A stretch of 64,000 bases of DNA from Pisolithus tinctorius (GCA_024663395.1 JANFAH010000009.1:1674001-1738000), one strand, 5' to 3'. Counted from the stretch's first letter, positions 32,091 through 44,412 are shown. Notes: a model not told the origin generated them from the sequence alone. Translations and numbers: made by a program.

Positions 32091-32545
32091 GCCGGCCTCC
32101 CTATCTGTTGTATGGTCCCTTATTGACATCCATCTTCGATTACAGTAATTGATTCCCCATGTCACTTATTATTTGGTACTTGTCGCTGTTGCACGTCTTC
32201 ATCCCATCCTGTCAGCCTTTTGTATTATAGTGAGACCATGGAAACCTGGGTACAAACTCGCTGGTTGACGTCTTCCAAGTTTCCTGCTTGCTCTTGTGGC
32301 AGACGTCTACCGCGGACATTTGGAGGACACGACCAAGCCACTTGACACTAGCGTCGCTGCAGGTAAGTCATCTCCGCAAAACAAGACAGCTGAAGTCGTA
32401 GATTCGGAAGAAGTGGAAACATAAGAATGAGACAACACAACTGAAGATAAACCAGTCAGTGTTCTTTTGGACATGGTTAGTGAAATATATGTCAAGCACA
32501 CAGGTTAAAGGATACCACCCACCTCAACCGCCTATCAAAAAAGCT

Positions 32546-32815
32546 TCATGAGCTATAGCAGCACCAATACTCGTACGCCGTCTGGCCATTGATCGTGCAA
32601 GGTCTACGAGTCTCGAATTGTGGCGCGTCAGAGGGACATAGCTCCCCACAACCATTCCAAAACCCGTTGCACCACACAGTTTTAGGCACTAATAGATTAC
32701 CTGCACTGCGCTCCACTGGCGCCGCTGCACTGTTCGTTATTACGGGGACTGCCAAAAGCGTTGCGGTGAGGGTTATCAGCGTGCACAGTAGGGCCGCTTT
32801 CATCTTGAGTTTCAT
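32546..32815 (-). CDS. Small secreted cysteine-rich protein, copy 2
   Basis: 89 residues, same layout as the copy at 27950-28219: signal peptide, then six cysteines at identical positions. Differences are R4K, R11C, A17T, A24P, T31A, H44P and D50N; from residue 51 to the end the copies are identical, also at the DNA level. Retention of the whole cysteine framework after duplication suggests it is still a working gene. The third tandem unit has lost this gene by deletion. Confidence 0.77.
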   Translation of the reverse strand: MKLKMKAALLCTLITLTATLLAVPVITNSAAAPVERSAGNLLVPKTVWCNGFWNGCGELCPSDAPQFETRRPCTINGQTAYEYWCCYSS

Positions 32816-33545
32816 GAACGGGATTACCCTGCTTGTCAGACCGGTCGTCTAGCACGGTCATATATTACTATGCAATGATCTCACCTTTTAAGTCTGCCAG
32901 GGAATTTGTGGAGCCCCCAATGCTGTCAAGGCTGTTATAAGTGACGTGTAGGAGACTAACCAATGCGAGCGTTGCCAGGCGTTACCATGAGGGCGTATGG
33001 GGCTTATAAAACAAAGCATGCCATTTAAATTTGTCTAGCATGTGAAGATGGACCCGCTAGTACAGATCTGGAGGTGGTTCTGTTGCCAATTTGTAAAGGA
33101 AGGCTGAAGGGAAGCGATTTCTGAACGCCTTTTGAGATAAACCTACCCGCATACTCCACCACACGTTGTACCGGTGCGGAGGTGAGCTCATATCTCCAGC
33201 TCACCTGGTTCGCGACCGTTACTAATTACAAAGTACTTACTCTGTAAGTACATATGTAACCTAGTTTATCTGATCTCAGCATATTGCTCCGCGGCGCCTA
33301 ATCAGATATCGAATGCGGCGTCCTGTGTGTACTTGTTTCATGATCGATGATCACCCAATGGACGGCTCAAAAAACTTAGATGTGCATGCATTTACATCAG
33401 GATCTCCAATGATAAGTATATTTAATGTACAAATGTAAAACAGAACACAGTCTTGCATACTATGTACAAGGTATCACTTACGTGTAACCAACAGCGAAGA
33501 CTCCAGGGACGTAACAGAATTCGTACAGATGAAAATAATCGTGCT
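32816..33545. other. Intergenic part of tandem unit 2
   Basis: Repeats 28220-29047 with small differences and without the extra 80 bases of unit 1. No gene is visible. Confidence 0.55.
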
Positions 33546-35453
33546 CTACGTCGCGGTGTTCAAACGTAGATTTCGTTGATTGTGTGTGGCGCGTGGTTTG
33601 TACTTGAGTGGTGCATGGTTCATGCGCAATTCCACAGTACGATGAAAGATGGGTTGGTGGTGTTGTGGGATTATTCGGCCCCTGCCTAAATTGATGCTGG
33701 AGAACGATAACGATCAACTTTTCCCATGAAAACTGACCCGGGGAACCCACCTCCGTCTTTCGTGCCATTTTCCGCCGCGGTCTTGCCAAAGCCAGGGGAT
33801 GATTTCGAGCAGCCACCAGGCCTTGGTGATCTGAAGTCGGTCAAACAAGGGTGCGATGGCATCCTTGAACTCTGGATCAGCCTCACCCGTCGGGGGAGAC
33901 GGTCCCAGAGGACTGTGAGAGGAGGACGTCACGTCTTTCACTTCACCTTGTTTGACAGCAGAGGCGGCAGGTTCTGCCCCATTCTTTTCTACTGTCCCGG
34001 GCACAGGGCGAAGTGTGATACCGAGTTCTTTGAGACCCTCATCTTCAAACAGGACGCCACAGTCGGAAACAATGACTTGTTCGACCATCCATCGTAACGT
34101 GATCTGGGCTAGAGAGACTTTCACCTCATCCGGTACACTCCCACCCCCGATATCTGAGCACGCGGACATCAGGGACATCAGCATTCGGATTCTCAGGCTT
34201 ACGCACCGCAATGACACCCTGCGAACCAAACCTCTAGGACGTCCGTTTCTAGTGGCGCAAGTTGCTCTGGGCCTGGTTCAGATGTCCCATTTCCCGCTGG
34301 GTTATTGCCTTCGGGGGAAGTACCATGTTCATGTTTGCCACGCAGGAGGTTAAACATTCGAGTAACTCCCGATGTAGGTTGTTGAGCTAAACTGGGCCCC
34401 TGGTTCTTCAAGGATGAGTGATAGAGATTGGGTCTGAACTTGGCACGATGCTTTAGACTACGTAAGCTAAGTATTCGGCGGGCGATAGTGAGGAACCCTA
34501 CCTCGTCAAGTGAGAGAGCGTGTCTGAAGGTAGTGATGAACGTGTTTGAATCCGTGAATGGCAGGCTTCGGTGCACAAGGATGCCAGTACTCTGTACTGT
34601 GTCCCTGAGGAGAGGGGTTGATTCAAACGAGCGCAGATCCGATGTGCAACGGCTCATACCACACGCCAACAAATTCGACATCGACTTCCTGGCAAAAATT
34701 CTCCTTGAATTTCTTGGCCAAAGCAATGCCCTTCTTATCTTCTCGTTTGTAGTAATTGTACGCAAACCTCACGGATTGCAGGTTATCACGTGGGAGTAAT
34801 CCAACCTTTCAGGTCAACGTGAATTAGAAACGAGCTATGATGCATTCGACTTGCATGCTTACTTTGGCCAACATCCCGGCGAGTGCTCGGGCCGTATAGG
34901 CACCGCGAGAAAACCCTGCGTAGATCATGGTTTAATGGCCCAGGGGTTGTTTTTGGAAGAGATCATCCTCACCGAATAAACATATCTTGTCCCCCGGACG
35001 ATGATTAGCCATCAAGAACTTGTATCCATCCATGACATGCTCGTCGAGATACCTGAGCAATCTGATGTATCTAACATTCGTGACAATCATTATGTACACG
35101 TACCACGCAATGGCATCGTCCAGGATTTTTGCCCACCAAGAAAATAGCGGGGAAACGACCCCAGGGTCAAAGTACGTTCCTATCCCTGGCTGCGACGACG
35201 GTGACAAAAGAAATTAGGCTCACGCACCGGGGACATACCTGATAATAGCACCGCTGCTTGTCCATCACATCCTTGCGAAGAAGACCAAATAGCTTCACCA
35301 CATTCGTATTCTGGAATTCGCCCAGCAGCTGTGATCAGCATACCCATCCCAGGAGAAAGGGCTCACATGCGAATCAAAATGTCCTGCAGTACCGTCGAAG
35401 CATAAGATAAGCATTCGAGGCCCCGCTGCTTCATATTGGTTGTCCACTTCCAT
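33546..35453 (-). CDS. DUF2235 (Tle1-like) alpha/beta-hydrolase, copy 2
   Basis: Start ATG at 35453 (MEVDNQYEAAGPRML). The same exon plan and motifs as copy 1 are present: LCFDGTAGQFD, GIGTYFDPGVVSPL, the nucleophile elbow GFSRGAYTARALAGML, and EVWFAGCHC joined to DIGGG. Near the 3' end two bases are missing relative to copies 1 and 3 (about 33577-33582), so the last residues change and the frame runs on to TAG at 33548-33546 instead of ending in EIYV. The catalytic core is untouched, so the enzyme is probably still functional. The substrate is unknown. Confidence 0.87.
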
Positions 35454-35943
35454 GTTACCTTGCAAGTCCTGATGCCTTGGGGTGTCTGGCTAAGGTCCCT
35501 GAACAACCTCGATCCTGGTGATAATCGATGTCAGGGAAATGGGGGGGTATACGAATATACGGATATTATGTCTATCTTCCCAGCACTCTTTTGTAGTGTA
35601 GCCATCACAGGAACGTGGCAGACCGATACTTACCACCATTGGTCCTTCACCCCTTGCCAAAATGAATGTCCACATGACTATCATAAGGCTGGGGCGTAAA
35701 ATTCTGTCCTGTTGGGGAAAAGTCAAAGATCATAACAGATGACAGAATCTGTGGATCTGAGCAATCATATACGGCATAGCTCTCCAGCAGTGTTTGGGAT
35801 AGAACACAAATGTCCATCGAGCGCTTGCTTCGACGTAAGTCTGCTGAACGTGTTGAAGACACTTGCCATTTCTGGCCAGCACTCAAGTACTCAAGATCCG
35901 CCATGTACTTACTCGGAGAACTGTACTGTCGCCAAGCATTGCA

Positions 35944-36170
35944 CCACGAAGAAAGACAAAGATCAGACCGCGAAAAAGGCCAAAGGAGGAGCAAAGGTGT
36001 CAGCCTACAAGGTAGTGGCATGATGATGAGCATCCTCGAGTTGCTTCAGCGTATTGTCAACGAATCTGCTCCTCGATTGACTCCCGAAGGAAGCGGAAGA
36101 CTTTGTGGACAATCGTCTATTGGAAGATCCCGACGCACGGAAAACACCGAAAGATCTTCTGTCGCGGAAC
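35944..36170 (+). pseudogene. MAPKK 3' fragment (unit 3)
   Basis: A shorter remnant of the MAPKK 3' part: [20 protein letters not shown] is still readable, but small deletions disrupt the frame and the last exon is gone. It cannot encode a kinase. Confidence 0.8.
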
Positions 36171-36600
36171 ACCTTTTGAGAAGTAACCCCACCCTCATAC
36201 TTCACCACACGTTGTACCGGTGCCGAGTTGGGCTCATACCTCCAGCTCACCTGATTCGCCACCGTTGCTGTTTACAAAAGTACTTACTACAGTATGTGAG
36301 TAAATATGTAACCTAGTTCATCTGATCTCAGCATATTGCTCTGCGGCACCTAATACGAGATATCCAGTGTGGCGTCCTGTGTGCACTCGTTCATGATCAT
36401 GGACGGTTCAAAAAGCTTAGATGTGCATGCATTTACACCAGGATCTCCAATGACAAGTACATTTAATGTACAGATGTAAAACAGAACATAGCCTTGATAC
36501 TATGTACAAGGTATCACTTACGTGTGACCAACAGTGAGGACTCCAAGGACGTAACAGAATTCGTACAGATGAAAAATAATCGTGTTTTACGTCGCGGTAT

Positions 36601-38510
36601 TCAAACGTAGATTTCGTCGTTGTATATAGCGCGTGGTTTGTATTTGAGCGGCGCATAGTTCATGCGCAACTTCACAGTATGATGAAACAATGGTCGTTGG
36701 TACGGGATTATTCGGCCCTTGCCAAAATGGATACTGGAGAACGGTAACGATCAACTCTTCTCATGAAAACTGACCCAGGGAACCCACCTCCATCTCTCGT
36801 GCCATCTGCCGCTGTCGTCTTGCCAAGAGAAAGGCAAAGGAATAATTTCAAGCAGCCACCAGGCCTTGGTGATCTGCAATTCGTCAAACAAGGGTGCGAT
36901 GGCATCCTTGAGCTCTGGATCAGCCACACCCGTTGAGGGAGATGGTCCCACAAGACTGTCAGAGGAGGACGTCACGTCTTTCACGTCACCTTGTTTGACA
37001 GCGGACGCAACAGGTTCCGCCCCATTCTTTCCTACTTTCCCGGGCATAGGGCAAGATGGGATACCGAGCTCTTGGAGACCCTCCTCTTCAAACAGGACGC
37101 CACATTCGGAAGCAATGACTTGTTCGACCATCCATCGTAACGTAATTTGGGCTAAAGAGACTTTTACATCATCCTCTACGTTCCCACCCCCGATATCTGA
37201 GCTGACATCAGTGACATCAGCATTCGGATTCCCAGGATTACACACCGCTATGACACCCTGCGAACCAAACCTCTAGGACGTCCGTTTCTGGCAGCGCAGG
37301 CCGCTCTGGGCCTGGTTCAGATGTCCCGTTTTCCGCTGGGTTATCGCCTTCAGAGGACACGTGATGTTTTCCACGCAGGAGGTTAAACACTCGAGTAACT
37401 CTCGATGTAACCTTTTGAGCTAAACTGGGCTTCTGATTCTTCATGGGTCGGTGATAGAGATTGGGTCTGAACTTGGCACGATGCTTTAGACTACATTAAG
37501 CCCAGTATTCGGAGGGCGATAGTGAGGAACCCTACCTCGTCAAGTGAGAGAGCGTGTCTGAAGGTAGTGACGAACGTGTTTGAATCCGTGAACGGCAGGC
37601 TTCGGCTAATAAGGATGCCGGTACTCTGTACCGTGTCCCTGAGGAAAGGGGTTGATTCAGACGAGCGCAGATCCGATGTGCAACGGCTCATACCACACGC
37701 CAACGAATTCGACATCGACTTCCTGGCAAAACTCCTCCTTAAATTTCTTGGCCAATGCAATGCCCTTCTTATCTTCTCGTTTGTAGTAATTGTACGCAAA
37801 CGTAACGGATTGCAGGTTATCACGTGGGAGTAATCCAACCTTTCAGGTCAACGTGAATTAGAAACGAGCTGCGATGCATTCGACTTGCATGCTTACTTTG
37901 GCTAACATCCCAGCGAGTGCTCGGGCCGTATAGGCACCGCGAGAAAACCCTGCCATAGGTCATGGTTTAACCACCGTCCAGGGGTTGTTTTCGGAAGAGA
38001 TCATCCTCACCGAACAAACATATCTTGTCCCCCGTGCGATAATTAGCCATCAAGAACTTGTATCCATCCATGACATGCCCGTCGAGATACCTGAGCACTC
38101 TGGTGCGTTTAACATTCATGATGATCACTATGTGCACGTACCACGCAATGGCTTCGTCCATGATTTTTGCCCACCAGGAAATCAGCGGGGAAACGACCCC
38201 AGGCTCAAAGTAAGTTCCTATCCCTGGCTGCGAAGTGGAAAAGTGGAGATTGGACTCCTGCACCATGAGGTATAATTGCATCTTCCACTAACCTGATAGT
38301 AGCACCGCTGTTTGTCCATCGCATCCTTGCGAAGAAGACCAAATAGCTTCACCACATTCGTATTCTGGAGTTCGCTTAGCAGCTGTGATCGAAATACCAA
38401 TCCCAGGAGAGAGGGCTCACATTCGAATCAAACTGTCCTGCAGTACCGTCGAAGCATAAGATAAGCATTCGAGGCTCCGCTGCTTCACAGCATTGGTTGT
38501 CCACTTCCAT
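36601..38510 (-). CDS. DUF2235 (Tle1-like) alpha/beta-hydrolase, copy 3
   Basis: Start ATG at 38510 (MEVDNQCCEAAEPRML), stop TGA at 36603-36601 after NDEIYV. The motifs match copy 1: LCFDGTAGQFD, NTNVVKLFGLLRKD, GIGTYFEPGVV, GFSRGAYTARALAGML (nucleophile Ser), VQSTGIL, EVWFAGCH with DIGGG, and the C-terminal INLGKGR-type end. It is as complete as copy 1. Its partner, the small secreted protein gene, is absent from this unit. Divergence among the three copies is spread through the acidic, low-complexity linker after the nucleophile region. Confidence 0.88.
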
Positions 38511-39165
38511 GTTACCTCGCAAGTCCTGATGCCTTGGGAGTGTCTGGCTAAGCTCCCTGAATAACCTCGATCCTGGTGATAAGCGATATCAGGGAAATGG
38601 GGGGTATACGGGTATACGGGTGTCATGTCTATCTTCCCAGCACTCTTTTGTAGTGTAGCCATCGCGGGAACGTGGCAGACCGACACTTACCACCCTGCAA
38701 GGCTTGGAGTCCTTCACCCCCTGCCAAAATGTCCACATGGCTAAGGCTGTGGCGTAAAATTCTGTCCTGTCGGGAAAAAGTCAAAGATCATGATAGATGT
38801 GAAAGTCTGCAGATATGAGCAATCATATATGGCATAGCTCTCCAGCAGTGTCTGGGATAGAGAAACGCCGGTGCAAACACAAATGTATCTGCCGTCGAGC
38901 GCTTGCTTTGATGTAAGTCTGCTCAACTAGTGTGTTGAAGACACTTGCCATTTCTGGCCAGCACTCAAGATCCGCCATGTACTTACGAGGACTGTACTGT
39001 CGCCAAGCATTGCAAACACTGGTGGTCTGCCCGAGCCAAGACCTGCCGGGGCTGATGGGTTCTTATAACAAGGATACAAATCTGCAAGGACTGTGATGGT
39101 GAAGCCACATATATTTAGTAAAATTTACTTAAGTTTCAAGAGGACGAAGCCCAGAAACCGAACAT

Positions 39166-42100
39166 TCAAGATATGGGAACGCCAACCTTCTGGTTGACCA
39201 ATTGCAGCTCCTCGACCAGCGTCCGATGACGGTAAGCAAGGCGAGTGTTAGGCACGTTCGTCTAGTTGGCAGGGCGTGAGCATTTTCATATCAGGCACGT
39301 GCATCAAATTTAAATAATAGATGAAGAGCTGTACCTTGTGAATGTCGTTTCCAGCAGCTCCAGGAAGGTACCATCCCTGGCCAAGCCAGTGGCGCTTAAC
39401 TTCCATTTCGAAACCGCTTTGTATGACGGAGTTGCGGGCCAATTCGGCTAAGGAACTTTGTGGGAGCTTGTAAATCTGTTTGACAGGAATCGATTGAGTT
39501 CTTCCGCAGCATTCTCAGATCTGAAACTTACATGGGCTGCGACACTGTACTCCTCGAGCAGCGGTTCCTGAAAACGCAATTACATGCATTCTAGGTATCC
39601 GCACTGAGGGTGCGCCTACCTTGGTGAAATGGAACTGCAAAGGATCATCCGTACTCAGACTGACGTTGAGTCCCACCTTGAAGAAGTCGGGGAGAGGGTT
39701 GCGTTCGTAAGTCAAAAACAGGGCATTATTGCTGAGAGGGCTCATCGCCAGGCCGATCTGCCTGAGGTAAAAAAGATATTGTAGTGCGGGGACCTTCCGG
39801 AGAAGAATTCCATGAGAGATCGAATGGGATGTAAGGAAGGCGGCCGTGAGGTGGTCTGTGTCCCCGGCCTCCCCAGCATGCGGCCGGAACACGAAGGTGT
39901 CTCTTTGAGACTTAGACTATTTCACTCGTTGGAGTTGCGGAGGGACACTTACTAAGCCCGCGCGCCTGCCGCCAGTGATTGAGGCTAGCCATGTTGGCAT
40001 ACATATAATAGATCCTGGATGCCCGTCGATGACGTTCAGGTGGCTAGAATTAGGCTCCACACGTACCAATACGAGAACGGAGGGTTCTGGTCCAAGTCCC
40101 AAAGACGGGGATATGGAAACTTACGATGAATTCGGCGTTCGGCCTTTGATTCGTCATCCACGCTATCAAAGCCGACTACTCGTTGAAGGAATACATGGAG
40201 TTCCGGGTGGGAAGTTGGGTCTTTCGTCACCTCGAACAAAGGCTTGAACACATCTGTCAGGGACATGAGGCAGAAACCCAAAAACAGCAAGCAGACAGCC
40301 TACTAATGACGACGTCCTCGAAGGTTTTCACAGAGCCACTTTGTTTGTAGACGTGATACAGTCTCGGCACTTGGATGAGCCAACGAACGTTGTGGGAATA
40401 CAGCTTGTTGTTCACTACCCATCTCGCAACCTTGTCCCACTCGTCCTCGGATCTGCCATAAATACTAACACGCCATTCACAGTTCTAGTTCACGAGTGAA
40501 CTATCAAGCGGCGTAACCTTATCAGCGAGAACTTGCCTGATACTTGCTCTGTTCTAAATCTGTCATAACCTCTGATATCATAAGCTGATAGCCGACGTGA
40601 AAAGTTAAATATAGATAATTCTCACCCTTCGTGAGTTCGGCGAAGTAGCGACCCTCAATCTTATTGTCAATCTTCAAAAATATTTCCCGCAACCGTGACT
40701 CTCCAATAGGGTTATATTTTAGATTGAACTTGTCAAACCGATGGAATGAATCTTGGTGTGCATGCATATCAAGTGTATCGATGGAAAGGTCGTATGCGCT
40801 TAAATTCAGTGACTGGAAAACTTGCTCTAGAGTTAATTCAGCACCGTCACGGAAGATGACCACGTCCTAGTTGCACGAGTTAGAAGTGTTTGCCTCAAAC
40901 TGCTAATGCTCACATCTGGGTTGCGCTTCATCTTGGACTTGATGAACCTCAGAAGATGTTTCTGGTTCATGCAACTCGCGAGATGCACGTGGGTATCGAC
41001 TTTGCGAACGTTGTAGAAATCTCTGAGGGAAAGCAATGACGTCAAAGGAGTCCACGGTGTAGTACTGGTGATCGGACCTATGGGGCACGCTCTGGATCAC
41101 AAAGTGAACACACATTTTCGGGAAGGGAGAGATTCTCCTACTTTCATCTCCGCGAGTTCCTGAGATTCGTTGAGTAGGCTGTACATCTCGAATTGACTTG
41201 CAAGGTATTTTAGCCTGCGGTACGCAATGCTTTTGGCGGGACCATCGGAGATGACTGAGAGCACGAAATCAAGGTCAACGAAGTACTCGCGAATGGTTGG
41301 AATATCAAAGATCGGGGTTTTCTCTGCTACGTGAGGCGGGTTCAATCATGTACGGAACGACATGAACACCGCAACGAACCTCCATTTTCAGGATATGCCT
41401 GGTATACGCCCTTGTCGTCTAGTTCAAATGTCCATTCATGGGGACCTGGGAGGTCACACTTATCAAACTCGAAATCTTCCTCTTCGAAGCTGTCGAGGCC
41501 GTCGGCTGTTGCCGCGGCTTGTTTCTTGGGGCTGAAGCGCCAATGCGGTGGCGGAGGTTTAGGGTAGATTTTCCAGGGTTGGTAAGTGATGTGCTCTGTT
41601 CGAGAATTTGCAAAGTTGGCATCGGGTTTAACTCCGGCAACATCGGCATATCCTTCAGTGATACCATGGAAATGATCGTCGTGATGTCTGGGATCATCAC
41701 CTAGCCTTTGGAGTGACTTGAATATGTACTTGTCGCGCAACTCCAGAGCCCTCTGGAATAGCTGGAAAACCCGTGCATACTCGGGCGTGATATGTACTGA
41801 AATGACGTCTCAGCACATTAGACCAAGTAAACTCGAGGATCCGCACTCTGGGCCTGGGCCTCGACAGTACGAGTTCTATCTTCTCCTTTGTAAAATGGGG
41901 GTACATATGCGGGTTCTCCAGGCTTGCGTGGTATCTGCGGCTCCGGAATAGCAGTCAGTTTGAGGCTTCCGGCGACCTGTGCACTACCATCTGTGACGAC
42001 GACGGAAACGTCCGAAGTACGGCGGTGCGCCCATCTCTTTTCCTCCATCTGTCACCGGATGATAATATTACGACTGAGCGATTGGGTAAAAGGCGGCCTG

Positions 42101-42231
42101 CGGCAACGTACGTGCTGCAGGCTCTTCTCGTCAGTGTACCCGTAGAAACCGTCTCTGGATTCTGGGACGTGGATGTGATCGTTGGAGAAAGGCGTGTACG
42201 GAGGAGATTGGGACTCGTCGTCAGACTGCAT
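39166..42231 (-). CDS. AMD1: AMP deaminase
   Basis: Start ATG at 42231 ([16 protein letters not shown]), stop TGA at 39168-39166 after KVGVPIS. A multi-exon gene for the cytosolic enzyme that turns AMP into IMP and ammonia, part of purine interconversion and energy balance. The N-terminal third is regulatory and variable. The metal-dependent deaminase barrel shows [18 protein letters not shown] with two zinc-binding His, the conserved [18 protein letters not shown], the [10 protein letters not shown] motif, and [14 protein letters not shown] with the Asp pair near the catalytic metal. All core motifs are intact. About 310 bp separate its start from the divergent AMPK beta gene; both respond to the AMP level, but co-regulation is only a guess. 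Confidence 0.95.
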
Positions 42232-42541
42232 GGTTGGTCTTATAACAAGCTATGGTGTGGATCTTCGAGATACAAGGTGGTAGTACGAACCGAGAAGGAG
42301 AGCCATTTCATCTCCTGAAATCGCTCACAGCAACTCCTGTCTCTAGACGCACGTGATCGTGCTAAGTCAGATTTGGTAATAATTACTTAATTTCAGATTT
42401 TACTTATCAAATAACTTGGCTCAAAAAAAATTGATCTGCTTTCGTTTACGTCGTTTTTAGAGGGCAGCAAGGTTTGGGAATTTGGAGGTGAGCTTGTGGA
42501 AAACACACAGACACAGACGACGAACACGACGACGACCAACG

Positions 42542-44412
42542 ATGGGCAACACGGCGTCGTCCCATGCAAACCAGTCCCGACCCTCGCCGGTGTCCGCCAG
42601 ACGCATCCAATCATCCGCAGACAGACACTCGCCATCTCCTAACCCCCACCAGCCACACCGTTCTCTGCGAACCAAGAAAAAATCCCTCGAGTTGCCAGAT
42701 CTCGCACTTCTCACGTTGACGTCCGCACCGTCGGGCAACGCTTCCCCCTTATCGCAGCACCGTCGCGTCCCGAGGGCAACTTCTCCGATCCCGATCCCAA
42801 TCCCCGTATCTAACAATGGCACCATGAACAATGCTGACAACACTGGCACTTCTCCCCGCGGACGACAGCCCCATGTTAGACCCAACATCCCCAAAGACTT
42901 GGATTCGGCAAACTGCTCCGCCGAACTGCTTTTTGATCAACCCCCTTCGACCCATATCCCCATCAATCATTACCATCGCCGTCCACGCGATGGTGCTTAC
43001 TTCCGCGGTGCTCACCTTCGATACAACTCGACCCATTCATTTGCTTCCCGCGGTCAATCCATAGCTCATCAACCTCGCATGCAGGAACTATACGTAGAGA
43101 GCCAGGTGCCAGTGTCACCCCAACCAGAGCAGCTGGAGGAATTTGTCCAGGAGACTGTTCACTCTACGCTCCCCCTCGTTTTGCCAAAGGCAGAAGAAGA
43201 AATATTGGCCACAAACGCGGACAATCTAGACGAAAATGGGCAACCCATTCATAGCCGTCCCACTCGTCCCCCCGACGAATCAAAAGAACCCGTCAGCGTC
43301 AAAATCACTTGGCGCGGTGGTGGGAGATCGGTCGCCCTTGCACGCGCAGGTGACAACAATTGGAAAGGCAGACAACTCATGGAACCCGAGTACGTACGCA
43401 CCCCTCTTTCCTCTGCATGGCGTTGATATTGATCCGAGTCACAGCGACCCGCCGGCAGATACTATGTGGTCAACATGGGTATCCCTCATGCCTGGCACTC
43501 ATCACATCCGCTTCATTGTTGATGACCACTGGCGCATTTCCGACGACCTTCCAACTGCTGTAGACGACGAAGGCAGTCTCGCCAATTATGTTGCTGTTTC
43601 TATCCCCCACACACCCCCTCAGACCGCTGCGCTTCCTGCTACCCCCGCGAAGCAAGTAGTCAGTCACCATGTCCATTCGTTCTGGTCAAGCACGTCAACG
43701 CACGACTCAGCCACCGATGCTCCGTCGACGTCGGATATAGATGTTTCTAAACACAAATGGACAGACGAGATCCCTCCAGAACTTGTCGCAGCTGCGCGCG
43801 AGGAGGAGGCCTACCTTGCATATACTTCCGCTTTAGAATATGATCAGAATCCTGATGGGAACCTAACACCCGTTCCTGCTCCAAATATTCCGCCTGCTCC
43901 GGCCCTCCCAAGGCATCTAGATAAGCTAATCTTGAACACAAAAGCTGGACAGCCCCCAGTAACGAGGGGACGTGATCGAGAACGTGAGAGGGAGCGTGAG
44001 AAGGAAAGGGAACGAGAGCACAGGCGGAGGCAGGGAAGATCATTGCTTGGTATGACAAGCACCCTCGCACGAGACCTCCACAAAGAGGGCAAGGAGAGCG
44101 AAAATCCTCCGATTCCTATCACTACGGCAAGTGGAACAGATGTCACCTCAGCTCACCTGTCTTCCCCGTCCCAGCATACGCGACTGGGATTGGATGGTCC
44201 TGGCATGACCGATGACGCCAGCGTGCTCCCCGTCCCCTCTCATGTTGTTCTGCATCATTTGAGCACCAGCGCGATACGCAATGGAGTGCTTGCGGTGGGG
44301 AACACTACCCGCTACCGCCAGAAGGTTGTCTTGCTTCCGTTGACGTCACGATTTCTTATTGACATATTTCCAATCACAGTATCTTACGACGATCTACTAT
44401 AAGCCTACTTAG
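42542..44412 (+). CDS. AMPK/SNF1 complex beta subunit
   Basis: Three exons, 42542-43389, 43445-44324 and 44380-44412, join in frame to 586 residues. The product starts MGNTASS, a good N-myristoylation signal, so it may anchor the kinase to membranes. A long disordered region precedes the glycogen-binding CBM48 domain (VSVKITWRGGGRSVALARAGDNNW to about GSLANYVAVS), which needs the first intron removed to be complete. The C-terminal ASC domain, which binds the alpha and gamma subunits, starts at KWTDEIPPEL and ends with YLTTIYYKPT, completed by the last exon. The ASC domain is split by a long low-complexity insert, including an Arg/Glu repeat at about 43965-44035. This is the SIP1/SIP2/GAL83 type of SNF1 scaffold. 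Confidence 0.93.

Larger units (their letters stand above)
31740..35943. repeat. Tandem unit 2 (4.2 kb)
   Basis: Second direct unit: a truncated MAPKK 3' fragment, the second secreted cysteine-rich protein and the second DUF2235 gene. It lacks the solo LTR found in unit 1. It ends at the same motif (GCATTGCA) as units 1 and 3. Confidence 0.92.
35944..39014. repeat. Tandem unit 3 (3.1 kb)
   Basis: The third unit is shorter because about 1.2 kb is missing between the MAPKK fragment (about 36165) and sequence matching 28535 of unit 1. The deletion removed the secreted cysteine-rich protein gene. Its right end, GCCAAGCATTGCA, continues into unique sequence and marks the original right breakpoint of the duplication. 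Confidence 0.9.

Noticed and set aside
43390..43444. Frameshift inside the CBM48 domain of the AMPK beta gene
   Set aside because: Using the acceptor at 43444 instead of the later AG gives an exact in-frame join and a total length divisible by three.
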